Under the pieces are notes generated by a model. The model did no database searches and was not told the origin of the DNA. It worked only from the letters and a program-made list of their open reading frames with translations. The translations under genes were made by a program, and so were the position numbers. This document shows positions 1 to 8,807 of a stretch of DNA of 64,000 nt, one piece after another. How positions within the stretch are numbered: the stretch's first letter is position 1; each line of letters begins with the position of its first letter. This stretch comes from Oscillospiraceae bacterium. GTDB taxonomy: Bacteria; Bacillota; Clostridia; Oscillospirales; Acutalibacteraceae. The stretch is from NCBI GenBank assembly GCA_015065645.1, contig SVPW01000001.1, positions 1 through 64,000 of the forward strand, given 5' to 3'.

Positions 1-200
1 GTAGCCGCATTTTTGTTTTTTCAGCGACAGGTGCGGTGAAAAAACACATCATAAGCGAAAATCCGCTTATAATGCGGATTTTCAAGGGCACAGGGGTGTA
101 CCCACGGGGATAGAGTGCAGTCAAAAAATTTTTAATTTTTTGCGAACGGCATCCCCGTCCAAGAGAGTGGAGACTTTGTCGACACTCTCGTTTTTGGTTT
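1..200. repeat. Cluster of perfect stem-loops, possibly a structured RNA or dispersed repeat
   Basis: No gene is visible in the first 200 bases. Five perfect inverted repeats follow one another: 15-23 with 37-45 (9 bp), 57-66 with 74-83 (10 bp, GAAAATCCGC arms), 104-111 with 151-158 (ACGGGGAT/ATCCCCGT) enclosing 122-130 with 134-142, and 163-169 with 183-189. A small GGGT-GT-ACCC hairpin lies at 94-103. The last stem is followed on the plus strand by a T-rich tract, so it could also end a rightward transcript entering from outside the window. Whether this is a non-coding RNA, a mobile palindromic repeat or a degraded element cannot be decided from one copy. Confidence 0.5.
163..200 (+). terminator. 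Possible rightward intrinsic terminator
   Basis: A 7-bp stem, GAGAGTG at 163-169 and CACTCTC at 183-189, is followed by GTTTTTGGTTTT. It could terminate a plus-strand transcript from before the window. The 13-nt loop makes it a modest terminator, and it may simply be the last stem of the structured cluster. Confidence 0.35.
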
Positions 201-212
201 TAATAAACTGTA

Positions 213-1727
213 TTAATCATCTGTTGATTTATCGGTAGCTTTTGCAAAAAGCGCTTCAACCTCAGCAGAAGGCTTTTTATCAATAAGGGAAACAACAACT
301 GTTGCAATAAAGCCAACAATAAACGCAGGCAAAAGCTCGTATATACCTGTAGAAGCTGAAAGTGTGAAAAGCCATACAACGTCAACAGTAGCTCCAACGA
401 TAATTCCTGCTATAGCACCTTTATATGTAAGACGCTTCCAGAAAAGTGAAAGTATTACAACAGGACCGAAAGAAGCACCAAAACCTGCCCAGGCGTTTTC
501 AACCATATTCATGATAGCCTGTGCTCCCGAAGATTTACTGCTTGCAATAAAGTAAGCAATAACAGCAACAATCAAAACTGTAATACGACCTATCCACATA
601 ACTTCTTTATCAGATGCATTTTTGCGGAAAACCGGCTTATAAATATCACTTGTAAATGAAGATGAAGCAACAAGGAGCTGACTATCTGCAGTACTCATAG
701 ATGCGGCAATAATAGCAGCAAGTAAAATACCGGCAAGGAATCCGGGGAAAAGATCACGGGCAAGCTCAATAAATACCATTTTCTGATTACCCTTATCCTG
801 TAAAAGGAATTCACCGATAAGCACACGGCCGAATACAGCAATAACAATAGTAGCAAGTAAAGCTATAACTACCCATACTATAGCAACGATAGCGCTCTTT
901 TTTACCATGCTTGACTTTTTGATCGACATAAAACGAACGAGAATATGCGGCATACCAAAGTAACCGAGACCCCAAGCAAGACCTGAAGCTATCTCACGCC
1001 AATCACAGCCAAATAAATTAGGTTCAAATACGCATTTTACAGTTTCTTTTTCGGCCGCATCAAAATATGAATATACATTGTTTAACAAACCAAAATCAAG
1101 ATCTTTTAAAAAGATAATTACCAACGGAACTGCAAGCAGTGCTACAAGCATAAGTATTCCTTGGAAAAAGTCTGTCCAGCAAACAGCATTGAATCCACCC
1201 AAAAACGTATATGCAAGAATAATAAATGCGAATATCAATAATGCCGTATTTTCATCAAGAGACGGGAAAACAGCTGTGAAAACGGTGGTACCTGCAACAA
1301 AGCTTGAGGCAACATAAACCGTAAAGAATACAAGAAATATAAGTGCACTTACAATTTGAATAGTGCGACCCCCTGTAACAAAACGGTTGGAAAGATACTG
1401 CGGCAATGTGATAGAATCACCTGCGGCGCTTGAAAAACGACGCAATCTTTTTGCAACAAATATCCAGTTAGCAGCTGTACCAAGTGCCAAACCTATACCA
1501 ATCCATGCCTGACCCAAACCAAAAGCCAAAATACTTCCGGGCAATCCCATAAGCAACCAGGCACTCATATCTGAAGCCTGTGCACTCATTGCGGTTACCC
1601 ACGGTCCCATAGAGCGACCGCCCAAGAAAAATTCCTTTTCTCCGTTTTTATTTCTCGATTTAATAAAGAAAAATATTCCTATTCCGAGAACCACAACGAA
1701 GTAAAGAATAAACGCTAAAACTTCCAT
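213..1727 (-). CDS. putP: Sodium/proline symporter PutP (SSS family)
   Basis: This 504-residue protein has about 13 hydrophobic segments, the usual length and topology of the solute:sodium symporter family. It imports L-proline with Na+ across the cell membrane. The segment ASDMSAWLLMGLPG at residues 51-64 matches the PutP sodium/proline site, with D53 in the position of the essential aspartate (Asp55 in E. coli PutP). The ATG follows a GGAGTG ribosome binding site. The gene lies downstream of a TetR-type regulator on the same strand, and the gap between them holds a sigma-A promoter and TAGACT palindromes, so the regulator probably controls it. The family assignment is firm; proline as the substrate is inferred from close motif similarity. 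Confidence 0.93.
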   Translation of the reverse strand: MEVLAFILYFVVVLGIGIFFFIKSRNKNGEKEFFLGGRSMGPWVTAMSAQASDMSAWLLMGLPGSILAFGLGQAWIGIGLALGTAANWIFVAKRLRRFSSAAGDSITLPQYLSNRFVTGGRTIQIVSALIFLVFFTVYVASSFVAGTTVFTAVFPSLDENTALLIFAFIILAYTFLGGFNAVCWTDFFQGILMLVALLAVPLVIIFLKDLDFGLLNNVYSYFDAAEKETVKCVFEPNLFGCDWREIASGLAWGLGYFGMPHILVRFMSIKKSSMVKKSAIVAIVWVVIALLATIVIAVFGRVLIGEFLLQDKGNQKMVFIELARDLFPGFLAGILLAAIIAASMSTADSQLLVASSSFTSDIYKPVFRKNASDKEVMWIGRITVLIVAVIAYFIASSKSSGAQAIMNMVENAWAGFGASFGPVVILSLFWKRLTYKGAIAGIIVGATVDVVWLFTLSASTGIYELLPAFIVGFIATVVVSLIDKKPSAEVEALFAKATDKSTDD

Positions 1728-1760
1728 TATTTACACTCCTATAATTTAAAATACTAAAGA

Positions 1761-1789
1761 AGTATACCACATAAAAATAAAAAACGCAA
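1761..1789 (-). promoter_or_regulatory. putP promoter
   Basis: On the minus strand, TTGCGT (1784-1789), a 17-nt spacer and TATACT (1761-1766) form a good sigma-A promoter. The putP start codon is about 34 nt downstream of the -10 box. Confidence 0.6.
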
Positions 1790-1801
1790 TACAAAACTAA
1801 G

Positions 1802-1884
1802 TTTAGACTAAAAATTAAACTTGATTTTATTTTGCGTTTTAGAATTGCTTAAATATGCAAGATTTTTAATTAGACTAAAGTCTA
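1802..1884. promoter_or_regulatory. Palindromic TAGACT operator candidates
   Basis: TTTAG-A-CTAAA at 1802-1812 lies just upstream of the putP -35 box. A perfect TAGACT-AA-AGTCTA palindrome lies at 1871-1884. Both share the TAGACT half-site and sit between the TetR-type gene and putP, as expected for TetR-family dimer operators. Binding is inferred. Confidence 0.45.
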
Positions 1885-1910
1885 TACTAAAAATATTACA
1901 AAAAATAAAT

Positions 1911-2498
1911 TTATTGAATTTTACAAAAACCGTCAAGAAAACGACCTATAAGCTCACCCGAATAACGGCAAAGTGAGTAATCTCCCGCACAGATACACCA
2001 ATCATACATAACCGCCCTTTCATAAAGAGCATAAGCCTTTACGATATCATTAGCGGAGACGCTTTCGGTAAGCTCACCCTTTTGCTGACCTTCTAAAATT
2101 ATACTTCTGAGCAGTTTATAATAGGTGCGGTTTTTATCAAGCAGATGACGCTCACCACGTGTTATAAGCTGGGTTGACAAAAGGCGTGACAGAAGATCTA
2201 CCGAAATACGGTTTTCTATCATCATAAATGCCTCACGGTTAAGAAATACCAACTTATCCCTTGCCGACATCTCATTTGAAAATGAGCTTTGCAATTTTTC
2301 ATACATTTCATCAAAAAGATAAGAAAGAGATGAAAGCAAAGCATCCTTACCATCAAAATAATGATAAAAAGAGCCCTTTGAAGTATTGCTCCTTTTAACT
2401 ATTTCATCCACTGTGGTATTGTCATACCCCTGCTCATAAAAAAGCTCCCATGCGGCAGAAACTATACGTCCTTTAGTGCTGTTTTCTTTTTTAGCCAT
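1911..2498 (-). CDS. TetR/AcrR family transcriptional regulator
   Basis: This 195-residue protein has the TetR helix-turn-helix at about residues 10-56, including the SKGSFYHYFDGKDAL recognition-helix signature. A divergent helical ligand-binding domain follows. The start codon follows an AGGGAGGGG ribosome binding site. It probably represses itself and/or putP through the TAGACT palindromes in the 183-nt gap downstream. The ligand is unknown. A small membrane protein gene is divergent, 77 nt away, and might also be a target. Confidence 0.9.
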   Translation of the reverse strand: MAKKENSTKGRIVSAAWELFYEQGYDNTTVDEIVKRSNTSKGSFYHYFDGKDALLSSLSYLFDEMYEKLQSSFSNEMSARDKLVFLNREAFMMIENRISVDLLSRLLSTQLITRGERHLLDKNRTYYKLLRSIILEGQQKGELTESVSANDIVKAYALYERAVMYDWCICAGDYSLCRYSGELIGRFLDGFCKIQ

Positions 2499-2575
2499 TT
2501 GCTTCCCCTCCCTTTTTTAAAATTACGGGTTAATTTTTATTATTTTTGAACATACTCATAAATGAGGTGTTTTTT

Positions 2576-3079
2576 ATGTTTAATAAAAAATTTTGGATAC
2601 CGTTTTTTATAATAGGAATCATTGGCACACTAATGCACTTTATTTACGAATGGAGTGGCGAAAACCCCGTTGTGGGACTTTTTGCACCTATTAACGAAAG
2701 CATTTGGGAACACCAAAAGCTTCTATTTTTTCCAAGCATTGCTTACAGTGCATTCTCTTATCTTAAAGACCGAAAATACCCCAATGACCCTATTTCAACC
2801 CTTTTTGGTGTGATTAGCGGAATGTTAAGCATAATCACGCTTTATTACACATACAAAGGAATTATCGGTAAGGATATTGGTTGGCTTAATATAGTGATTT
2901 TTTATATAGGAGTTGCTGTTTTCCTGATAACAAAACGCATTATACGCAAAAACCGTGTTTTAACAGGTATTACACCAAACATTGCGGCAATTATTATCAT
3001 ATTGATACTTAGCATTCTTTTTGGAATTTGGACCTATATGCCGCCAAAGCTTGGTATTTTCACACCGCCTATGGCATAA
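2576..3079 (+). CDS. DUF6512-like small membrane protein
   Basis: This protein of about 167 residues has five to six hydrophobic segments and short charged loops, so it is an integral membrane protein. The N-terminal segment with HFIYEWSGENP and PINESIWEHQKLLFFP resembles the DUF6512 family as I recall it; no function is established. I chose the ATG at 2576 over one 30 nt upstream because GAGGTG lies at the right distance before it. Its stop is directly adjacent to the stop of the convergent glycosyltransferase gene, with no visible terminator between them. It is divergent from the TetR-type regulator. Confidence 0.75.
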   Translation: MFNKKFWIPFFIIGIIGTLMHFIYEWSGENPVVGLFAPINESIWEHQKLLFFPSIAYSAFSYLKDRKYPNDPISTLFGVISGMLSIITLYYTYKGIIGKDIGWLNIVIFYIGVAVFLITKRIIRKNRVLTGITPNIAAIIIILILSILFGIWTYMPPKLGIFTPPMA

Positions 3080-4024
3080 TTATTTTTTATATGCATAAAC
3101 AAAATCACCAAGCCACACACGAAAACCGCCACCGTTATAATAGCGGGAATATTGCCTTAGTGAAAAGAAAAGTGATATAAAGCAGAAAATATTTTTACTC
3201 TTTAAAAACTTTATTCTACGCTTTTCAAAACGCATAAAACGTTCTATCCTTGATTTAAGCTTAGCATCATTTACAAAGGATAAAATATATTCGTGACCTT
3301 CAAGTGATTCACAAAGTCCTGCTATGCGCTTTTCTACACGGCGTTCTATTTTAGAACGGTCTGCCTTAAAAGAAACATTATTTTCATGGCAACGATAGCT
3401 CATAAGAGGTGTATTCAAACAGTATGCACCGCCATCAAGCGAAGAAACCATAGAAATAAGCCAATCATGCCCCAATAATGAACGCAGTTCAATGGGTTTT
3501 AGCTTTTCTTTAAGCTCAGATTTAAAGCAGGTTGCACAGCCCCTTATATAAGAATGACCAATAAAGCTTTCGGGTAAAAGTTTTTCTAAAGTACCACTAA
3601 AATTTGCTTCATAATGAGGAACAGTGGCAATATCGGTAGGCTTTCCGTTACCGTCAACCAAGCGATAACGGGTTGCAAGCATAGAAATTTGAGGATTTTC
3701 CTCAAGCGTTTTAAGCATAATTTCTATCTTGTTATTATCCCAAATATCATCCTGATCACAAAGGAATATAATATCCCCATTTGCTTTTTCTATTGCTCCG
3801 TAAAAATTAAGGCAATAGCCTAAATTTTTTTCATTTTGCAAAACCTTCCACCCTGAAAGCCCATTTTCTTCAATAAACTCACGGCAAACAGCCACGGTAT
3901 TATCTGTTGAACCGTCATCACAAATAATAACCTCATCAGGTGATACGGTTTGCAAACGCAGACTATCAAGCTGTTCTTCAATATAGCGTTCACCATTATA
4001 GGTTGCAACTGCTACCGTTATCAT
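3080..4024 (-). CDS. Family 2 glycosyltransferase (rhamnosyltransferase-like)
   Basis: This 314-residue GT-A fold glycosyltransferase begins directly with the nucleotide-sugar binding strand VAVATYNGERYIEEQL. It has ICDDGSTDN at about residues 34-42 and the metal-binding LCDQDDIWD around residues 88-96. The DQDD variant is common in rhamnosyl and rhamnan transferases, which fits rfbA two genes upstream. It acts on the cytoplasmic face, adding sugars to a cell-surface polysaccharide. The start overlaps the stop of the preceding glycosyltransferase by 4 nt (ATGA), so translation is coupled. Donor and acceptor sugars cannot be read from the sequence. Confidence 0.88.
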   Translation of the reverse strand: MITVAVATYNGERYIEEQLDSLRLQTVSPDEVIICDDGSTDNTVAVCREFIEENGLSGWKVLQNEKNLGYCLNFYGAIEKANGDIIFLCDQDDIWDNNKIEIMLKTLEENPQISMLATRYRLVDGNGKPTDIATVPHYEANFSGTLEKLLPESFIGHSYIRGCATCFKSELKEKLKPIELRSLLGHDWLISMVSSLDGGAYCLNTPLMSYRCHENNVSFKADRSKIERRVEKRIAGLCESLEGHEYILSFVNDAKLKSRIERFMRFEKRRIKFLKSKNIFCFISLFFSLRQYSRYYNGGGFRVWLGDFVYAYKK

Positions 4025-5019
4025 AATCTCACCTTTAAAAACAGCTTTTGCATTTTGAATTTAAGAATATAAGAAAGATGGCAAAAGCGGTATATTTTAC
4101 TAACATTAAGACTTTTTGCAGCTTTAATTATCATTTTGGCATTTCTGCCCTCAAATGCCGCATTATTAGCAGCATTACGGAAGTGTTCATCCTTAACCTC
4201 AGCAGCAATCACCTTTTTTATATCTTTTTTATCACACGAAAGGAACATATCCATAACAGATGAAAATACCGACTTAATATAATAAAAGTCACAATATTCA
4301 TCCATTCCTTCACTTACATCCTTTAAAAGCAATGCTCTTTTCTTAATTGTGGCAAGCTTTTCAGGATTATGACGGCGTGTAATACTGCCCATATGCAGTA
4401 CATAATGATAAAAGCACTCACTAAAAACGGCTATTTTAGGCTTATGACGCAAAAGACGCAAATTAAAATCGGTATCCTCATAAATTTCCCCTTGAGGGAA
4501 CAGCATACCGTTTTGCTTCAAAAATGAATGTTTATAAAATTTATTCCATGCAGGGTCTATAAGATTTTTTGCTTTAAGCTCAGTCAAGGCTTCAAAAATT
4601 TCATCCCCGTTATATACGCCGGGGATTGCCGTTATTGGAGAAAGGCTTTTGCCGTTTTCCATATAATAACCACAAAGCACAACATCGGCATCGGTTTCCT
4701 GAGCTTTTTCAAGACAGAAAGAAAGGGTATTATCCTCTATAAGGTCATCACTGTCAACAAAACAGATATACTCCCCCACTGCCCTTTCCATACCGAAATT
4801 ACGGGCAGATGCCAAGCCACCGTTTTTCTTTTCAAAATAGCGTATACGCTTATCATTCTGCGCCGCTTTACTACATATTTCACCGCTATTATCGGTGGCG
4901 CCGTCATTTACCAAAATCAGCTCAAAATCTTGACAGCGCTGCGAAAGAATAGAATCTATGCAGCGCTGAACATCATTTTCAACATTATAGACCGGCACAA
5001 TTACGCTTACTTTACACAT
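4021..5019 (-). CDS. Family 2 glycosyltransferase
   Basis: A 332-residue GT2 enzyme starting MCKVSVIVPVYNVEN. It has VNDGATDNS (residues 37-45) and FVDSDDLI (residues 87-94) as nucleotide and metal-binding motifs. A helical C-terminal region of unknown role follows. An in-frame ATG lies 93 nt further upstream, but it is inside rfbA. The ATG at 5019 sits one base after the rfbA stop, and the protein then starts exactly at the canonical first beta strand. It is the middle member of the cyclophilin-rfbA-GT-GT operon and probably assembles a surface glycan. Confidence 0.87.
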   Translation of the reverse strand: MCKVSVIVPVYNVENDVQRCIDSILSQRCQDFELILVNDGATDNSGEICSKAAQNDKRIRYFEKKNGGLASARNFGMERAVGEYICFVDSDDLIEDNTLSFCLEKAQETDADVVLCGYYMENGKSLSPITAIPGVYNGDEIFEALTELKAKNLIDPAWNKFYKHSFLKQNGMLFPQGEIYEDTDFNLRLLRHKPKIAVFSECFYHYVLHMGSITRRHNPEKLATIKKRALLLKDVSEGMDEYCDFYYIKSVFSSVMDMFLSCDKKDIKKVIAAEVKDEHFRNAANNAAFEGRNAKMIIKAAKSLNVSKIYRFCHLSYILKFKMQKLFLKVRL

Positions 5020-5020
5020 A

Positions 5021-5899
5021 TCAGTAAAGTATCTTACCCTCAGCAACCTTTTTAAGGTGTTCGCCATAAGGTGACTTACCGTAACGGTTTGCCGATTCAA
5101 GCAGTTTTTCACGGTCTATCCAACCGTTAATATAGGCAATTTCCTCAACTGCAGAAATTTGTATACCCTGACGGTTTTCAATCACCTTTACAAACTCTGT
5201 GGCTTCTGCCAAAGCATCCATTGTACCTGTATCAAGCCAAGCATAACCACGGCCAAGTGTTACAACATTAAGGTTCCCCTGCTCAAGGTACATACGGTTA
5301 AGGTCGGTTATTTCAAGCTCACCACGAGCAGAGGGTTTTACCTGCTTTGCAAGCTCAACAACATTTTTATCATAGAAATAAAGACCTGTTACACAATAGT
5401 TAGACTTTGGATTTTGAGGCTTTTCTTCAATAGAGATAGCCTTGCCGTTTTCATCAAACTCAACTATACCAAAACGCTCAGGGTCATCAACATAATAGCC
5501 AAAAACAGTAGCACCGTTTTCCCTTGTAGCAGCTTCCTTTAAATGCTTTGTAAGACCACTGCCATAGAAAATATTATCACCAAGCACCATTGCACAGCTA
5601 TCGCCATCAATAAATTCCTCACCGATAAGAAATGCCTGTGCCAAACCATCAGGAGAAGGCTGTTCCTTATAAGAAAGGTTTATGCCGTAATCGGAACCAT
5701 CACCCAAAAGTCTTTCAAAATTAGGAAGATCCTTGGGTGTGGAAATAATAAGAATATCACGAATACCGGCAAGCATAAGTGTGGAAAGCGGATAATAAAT
5801 CATCGGCTTATCATATACGGGTAAAAGTTGTTTAGAGGTTACCATTGTTAAAGGATAAAGACGTGTTCCGCTACCGCCTGCAAGAATAATACCTTTCAT
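5021..5899 (-). CDS. rfbA: Glucose-1-phosphate thymidylyltransferase
   Basis: This 292-residue enzyme makes dTDP-glucose from glucose-1-phosphate and dTTP, the first step toward dTDP-L-rhamnose. The nucleotidyl-transfer loop [13 protein letters not shown] (residues 6-18), [12 protein letters not shown] and VLGDNIFYG are all present, and length and order match RmlA/RfbA. AAGGAG precedes the ATG. The genes for the later steps (rfbB, rfbC, rfbD) are not in this window, so they must lie elsewhere or the sugar goes to another dTDP-hexose. The two glycosyltransferases downstream are the likely users. Confidence 0.95.
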   Translation of the reverse strand: MKGIILAGGSGTRLYPLTMVTSKQLLPVYDKPMIYYPLSTLMLAGIRDILIISTPKDLPNFERLLGDGSDYGINLSYKEQPSPDGLAQAFLIGEEFIDGDSCAMVLGDNIFYGSGLTKHLKEAATRENGATVFGYYVDDPERFGIVEFDENGKAISIEEKPQNPKSNYCVTGLYFYDKNVVELAKQVKPSARGELEITDLNRMYLEQGNLNVVTLGRGYAWLDTGTMDALAEATEFVKVIENRQGIQISAVEEIAYINGWIDREKLLESANRYGKSPYGEHLKKVAEGKILY

Positions 5900-5914
5900 T
5901 TTAAAAAACTCCTT

Positions 5915-6514
5915 TTAAAGCTTTATTATTTCAATGCTGTTAATAACAACATCTTCTACCGGTTTATCATTAATGCCTGTTTTAACATTTGCAATGCCGT
6001 CAACAACCTCAAGTCCCTCATAAACCTGACCAAAAACAGAATGATGGAAATCAAGCCAAGGTGTTCCACCCATTGCATTATAGGCATCAATTATATCCGC
6101 AGGGAAATATTTTTCTCCCAAATCCTCCATTTGGCCTACCATACTTTCAGGAACAGTATTTGCCTGAACAATAAAGAACTGGCTGCCATTTGTATTAGGA
6201 CCTGAATTTGCCATTGAAAGTGCACCACGCAGATTATGAAGCTTGGAGTCAAACTCATCCTGAAAGCTTCTGCCCCAAATAGATTCTCCACCTGTACCGT
6301 TACCGAGTGGGTCACCACCCTGAATCATAAAATCCTTTATAACACGATGGAATATAAGACCGTTATAATAACCGTTTTGCGAATGTTTTACAAAGTTCTC
6401 AACCGTTTTGGGTGCTTCATTTGGGAAAAGCTTTATCTTAATATCTCCCATATTTGTATGCATTATTGCAACGGTATCTCCCGATTGCGGTTCCATTATT
6501 TGAAATGCTGACAT
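5915..6514 (-). CDS. Cyclophilin-type peptidyl-prolyl cis-trans isomerase
   Basis: A 199-residue cytoplasmic cyclophilin; there is no signal peptide. [15 protein letters not shown] (residues 55-69) carries the catalytic arginine, and NGSQFFI and [10 protein letters not shown] complete the active site. There is a short insertion around residues 120-150 compared with the minimal domain. It catalyses prolyl bond isomerization and helps protein folding. It has its own promoter in the 64-nt gap after uvrC and lies 15 nt upstream of rfbA, so the two may share a transcript without an obvious functional link. Confidence 0.94.
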   Translation of the reverse strand: MSAFQIMEPQSGDTVAIMHTNMGDIKIKLFPNEAPKTVENFVKHSQNGYYNGLIFHRVIKDFMIQGGDPLGNGTGGESIWGRSFQDEFDSKLHNLRGALSMANSGPNTNGSQFFIVQANTVPESMVGQMEDLGEKYFPADIIDAYNAMGGTPWLDFHHSVFGQVYEGLEVVDGIANVKTGINDKPVEDVVINSIEIIKL

Positions 6515-6546
6515 AAAAAAACCTGCCTTTTTTTATTATTAATTAT

Positions 6547-6575
6547 ATTTTAACAGTATTTTCCATAGCTTGCAA
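6547..6575 (-). promoter_or_regulatory. Promoter of the cyclophilin-rfbA-GT operon
   Basis: On the minus strand, TTGCAA (6570-6575), a 17-nt spacer and TAAAAT (6547-6552) lie in the short gap between uvrC and the cyclophilin gene. Confidence 0.55.
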
Positions 6576-6578
6576 CTA

Positions 6579-8402
6579 TTATTTATCATTGCACCTATAA
6601 AAATTATAAATTGCCTCAGCACACGGTTTTGTAACACCCTTTACAGCCGTTAACTCCTCAACCGATGCCTCACGGATTTTTTTTATTGTTTTAAAATGCT
6701 TTAAAAGTGCATTTGCACGACTTTTGCCAACACCTTCTATTGACAAGAGTTCACCTGAAAGCATATTTTTACTGCGTTTTTGCCTATGATAGGTTATGGC
6801 AAAACGGTGAACCTCATCCTGAATTGCGGTAACAAGGGTAAATGCACGGCGGTTTTGCTTTATTGAAATATCTCCACCATCACAAGCGATTGCTCGTGTG
6901 CGATGCTTGGAGTCCTTTACCATACCAAAAACAGGAACAGATATATTATGCCTTGAAAGTACCTCTCTTACTGCAGAAAGCTGACCTTTACCACCATCAA
7001 GTAAAATAAGATCAGGCAAATGCCCAAAGCCTTCATCTTCACCATTTTCATATTCGGTAAATCTGCGATCAAGCACTTGTGCCATTGAAGCATAATCATC
7101 CTGACCGACAAAGCCCTTAATTTTAAACCGCTTATACGCCGCTTTAAAGGGTCTGCCATCCTTAAAAACTATCATTCCGCCAACATTTTCCTGACCTGCT
7201 GTGTGGGATATATCATAAGATTCAATATATCTTGGAACATTTTTCATTCCCAAAAGCTCAGCAAGCTCATTTAATGCTGCCATTTCTCTGCCACTGCGTT
7301 CGGTTTTCATTGAAAGATTTTGTGCAGCATTATCACGACACATTGCAACAAGCTCACGCTGTACACCACGTTCGGGAAGTATGAAATTTGATTTTTTTCC
7401 ACTTTTTTCGCTCAACCACTGCTCCAAAAGCTCTTCATTCTCAGGGCTTTCATCAATAACAATTCGTGGCGGTATATCACTGTGAGTTTCATAATACTGC
7501 TGTAGAAATTCAGCATAAAGTGAAGGCTTATCAGAAAAACCATCAATAAAATAATGCTGTTTATCGGAAAGCCTGCTATCCTTAAAAATAAGCACACTAA
7601 CACATGCAGTTTCGCCTATTGCCGCACAAGCAAAAACATCCTCACGAGGATAAGGTGCCATAACAACCTTTTGTTTTTCTTTTAATTTTCGCATTGCCGT
7701 TATGCGGTCACGAAGCCGTGCCGCAAGCTCAAACTCCAAATTTTCCGCAGCCTGCTCCATACGCTTACTAAGGGAATTTATCATCTCTTCACTGTTTCCC
7801 TTTTTAATAAAATCCCTTGCGGCATTTACAGTTTCATTATAATCATATAGGCTTATTTTACCCTTACACGGTGCTTCACAAAGACCGATATGGTAATTAA
7901 GGCAAGGCTTTGACGGTGTATCAAAATTGCGGTTACAATCAGGCAGCCTAAAGGTTCGGCGCACAGTTTCAACCGTATCACGCACCACAAAAGCAGAATA
8001 ATAAGGGCCTATATACTCCCCTTTTTCACCCAACTGCATTGCAGTTTCAATTCTTTTCCATCTATCATCTGTGATGTGAATATAATGATATCCCTTATCA
8101 TCCTTTAAAAGAATGTTATATTTAGGCTGATTTTGCTTAATAAGTGAGTTTTCCAAAATAAGCGCCTCAAACTCACTATCACAAAGTATGGTTTCAAAAT
8201 GATCTACATTCATAACCATTTGACGCACCTTTTCGGTATGATTATTTCCACTTCCGAAATACTGTGTAACACGGTTTTTAAGAGCCTTAGCTTTACCTAT
8301 ATATATAATCTTACCCGATTTATCCTTCATTATATATACACCGGGAGTTGTGGGAAGTCTGTTAGCCGCAGATTTAAGTTCTTTTTGTTTTTCATTTATC
8401 AT
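6579..8402 (-). CDS. uvrC: Excinuclease ABC subunit C
   Basis: At 607 residues this is full-length UvrC, the dual-incision nuclease of nucleotide excision repair, which acts with UvrA and UvrB. The order is: GIY-YIG nuclease domain (PGVYIMKDKSGKIIYIGKA, about residues 20-38), a cysteine cluster around residues 155-180, the UVR UvrB-binding segment (about 200-235), the RNase H-like 5' incision domain (YDISHTAGQENVGGM), and tandem helix-hairpin-helix motifs at the C terminus. It is transcribed alone from its own promoter, divergent from the toxin-antitoxin pair. Confidence 0.97.
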   Translation of the reverse strand: MINEKQKELKSAANRLPTTPGVYIMKDKSGKIIYIGKAKALKNRVTQYFGSGNNHTEKVRQMVMNVDHFETILCDSEFEALILENSLIKQNQPKYNILLKDDKGYHYIHITDDRWKRIETAMQLGEKGEYIGPYYSAFVVRDTVETVRRTFRLPDCNRNFDTPSKPCLNYHIGLCEAPCKGKISLYDYNETVNAARDFIKKGNSEEMINSLSKRMEQAAENLEFELAARLRDRITAMRKLKEKQKVVMAPYPREDVFACAAIGETACVSVLIFKDSRLSDKQHYFIDGFSDKPSLYAEFLQQYYETHSDIPPRIVIDESPENEELLEQWLSEKSGKKSNFILPERGVQRELVAMCRDNAAQNLSMKTERSGREMAALNELAELLGMKNVPRYIESYDISHTAGQENVGGMIVFKDGRPFKAAYKRFKIKGFVGQDDYASMAQVLDRRFTEYENGEDEGFGHLPDLILLDGGKGQLSAVREVLSRHNISVPVFGMVKDSKHRTRAIACDGGDISIKQNRRAFTLVTAIQDEVHRFAITYHRQKRSKNMLSGELLSIEGVGKSRANALLKHFKTIKKIREASVEELTAVKGVTKPCAEAIYNFYRCNDK

Positions 8403-8441
8403 AATGCAATCACCCTTTCCACAACACTATTATACAATTTA

Positions 8442-8470
8442 ATAATACCACACAAACTATTTATTTACAA
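8442..8470 (-). promoter_or_regulatory. uvrC promoter
   Basis: On the minus strand, TTGTAA (8465-8470), a 17-nt spacer and TATTAT (8442-8447). Confidence 0.5.
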
Positions 8471-8500
8471 GAAAAACGAAAAAGTCACAACAATAACTCA

Positions 8501-8541
8501 AAAATAGGTTGAATTTATCCTATTTTATGATATAATATAGG
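8501..8541 (+). promoter_or_regulatory. phd-doc promoter with ATAGG operator repeats
   Basis: TTGAAT (8509-8514), a 16-nt spacer and TATAAT (8531-8536) form the promoter. AAAATAGG (8501-8508) and CCTATTTT (8519-8526) are perfect inverted arms around the -35 box. CCTAT (8519-8523) and ATAGG (8537-8541) flank the -10 box. Three alternating half-sites over the promoter fit autoregulation by a Phd dimer with Doc as co-repressor. This is inferred from position and symmetry. Confidence 0.6.
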
Positions 8542-8555
8542 CAGAGGTGTTATAA

Positions 8556-8807
8556 ATGATAGTTGATACAGAAAATTTAGTTTCCCTGACTGAGGCAAAT
8601 CAAAATTTTTCAAGGGTTGTCCGTGTTGTTGATGAAAAAGGTATAGCCGTTATTTTAAAAAACAACAAGCCCAAATATGTAGTTGTTAATTTTGATGAAT
8701 ACAGCACAGCTTTGGAAGTAATCAGTATGAGAAAATCCGAAATTGACAAAGCGGCAGATGAAATTATTAAAGAAAATATGGAAGCATTATTGGAGCTGGC
8801 AAAATGA
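8556..8807 (+). CDS. phd: Phd/YefM-type antitoxin
   Basis: An 83-residue protein with the Phd/YefM fold: an N-terminal beta-alpha DNA-binding part (VSLTEANQNFSRVVRVVDEKG), the strand segment IAVILKNNKPKYVVVNFDEY and a charged C-terminal helix that should wrap the toxin. It neutralises the downstream Doc protein and probably represses the operon. GAGGTG precedes the ATG, and the stop overlaps the toxin start by 4 nt, which gives coupled translation with antitoxin first. Confidence 0.9.
   Translation: MIVDTENLVSLTEANQNFSRVVRVVDEKGIAVILKNNKPKYVVVNFDEYSTALEVISMRKSEIDKAADEIIKENMEALLELAK

Noticed and set aside
4528..5055. 175-codon plus-strand frame opposite the glycosyltransferase
   Set aside because: Shadow of a conserved GT2 gene with no independent evidence.
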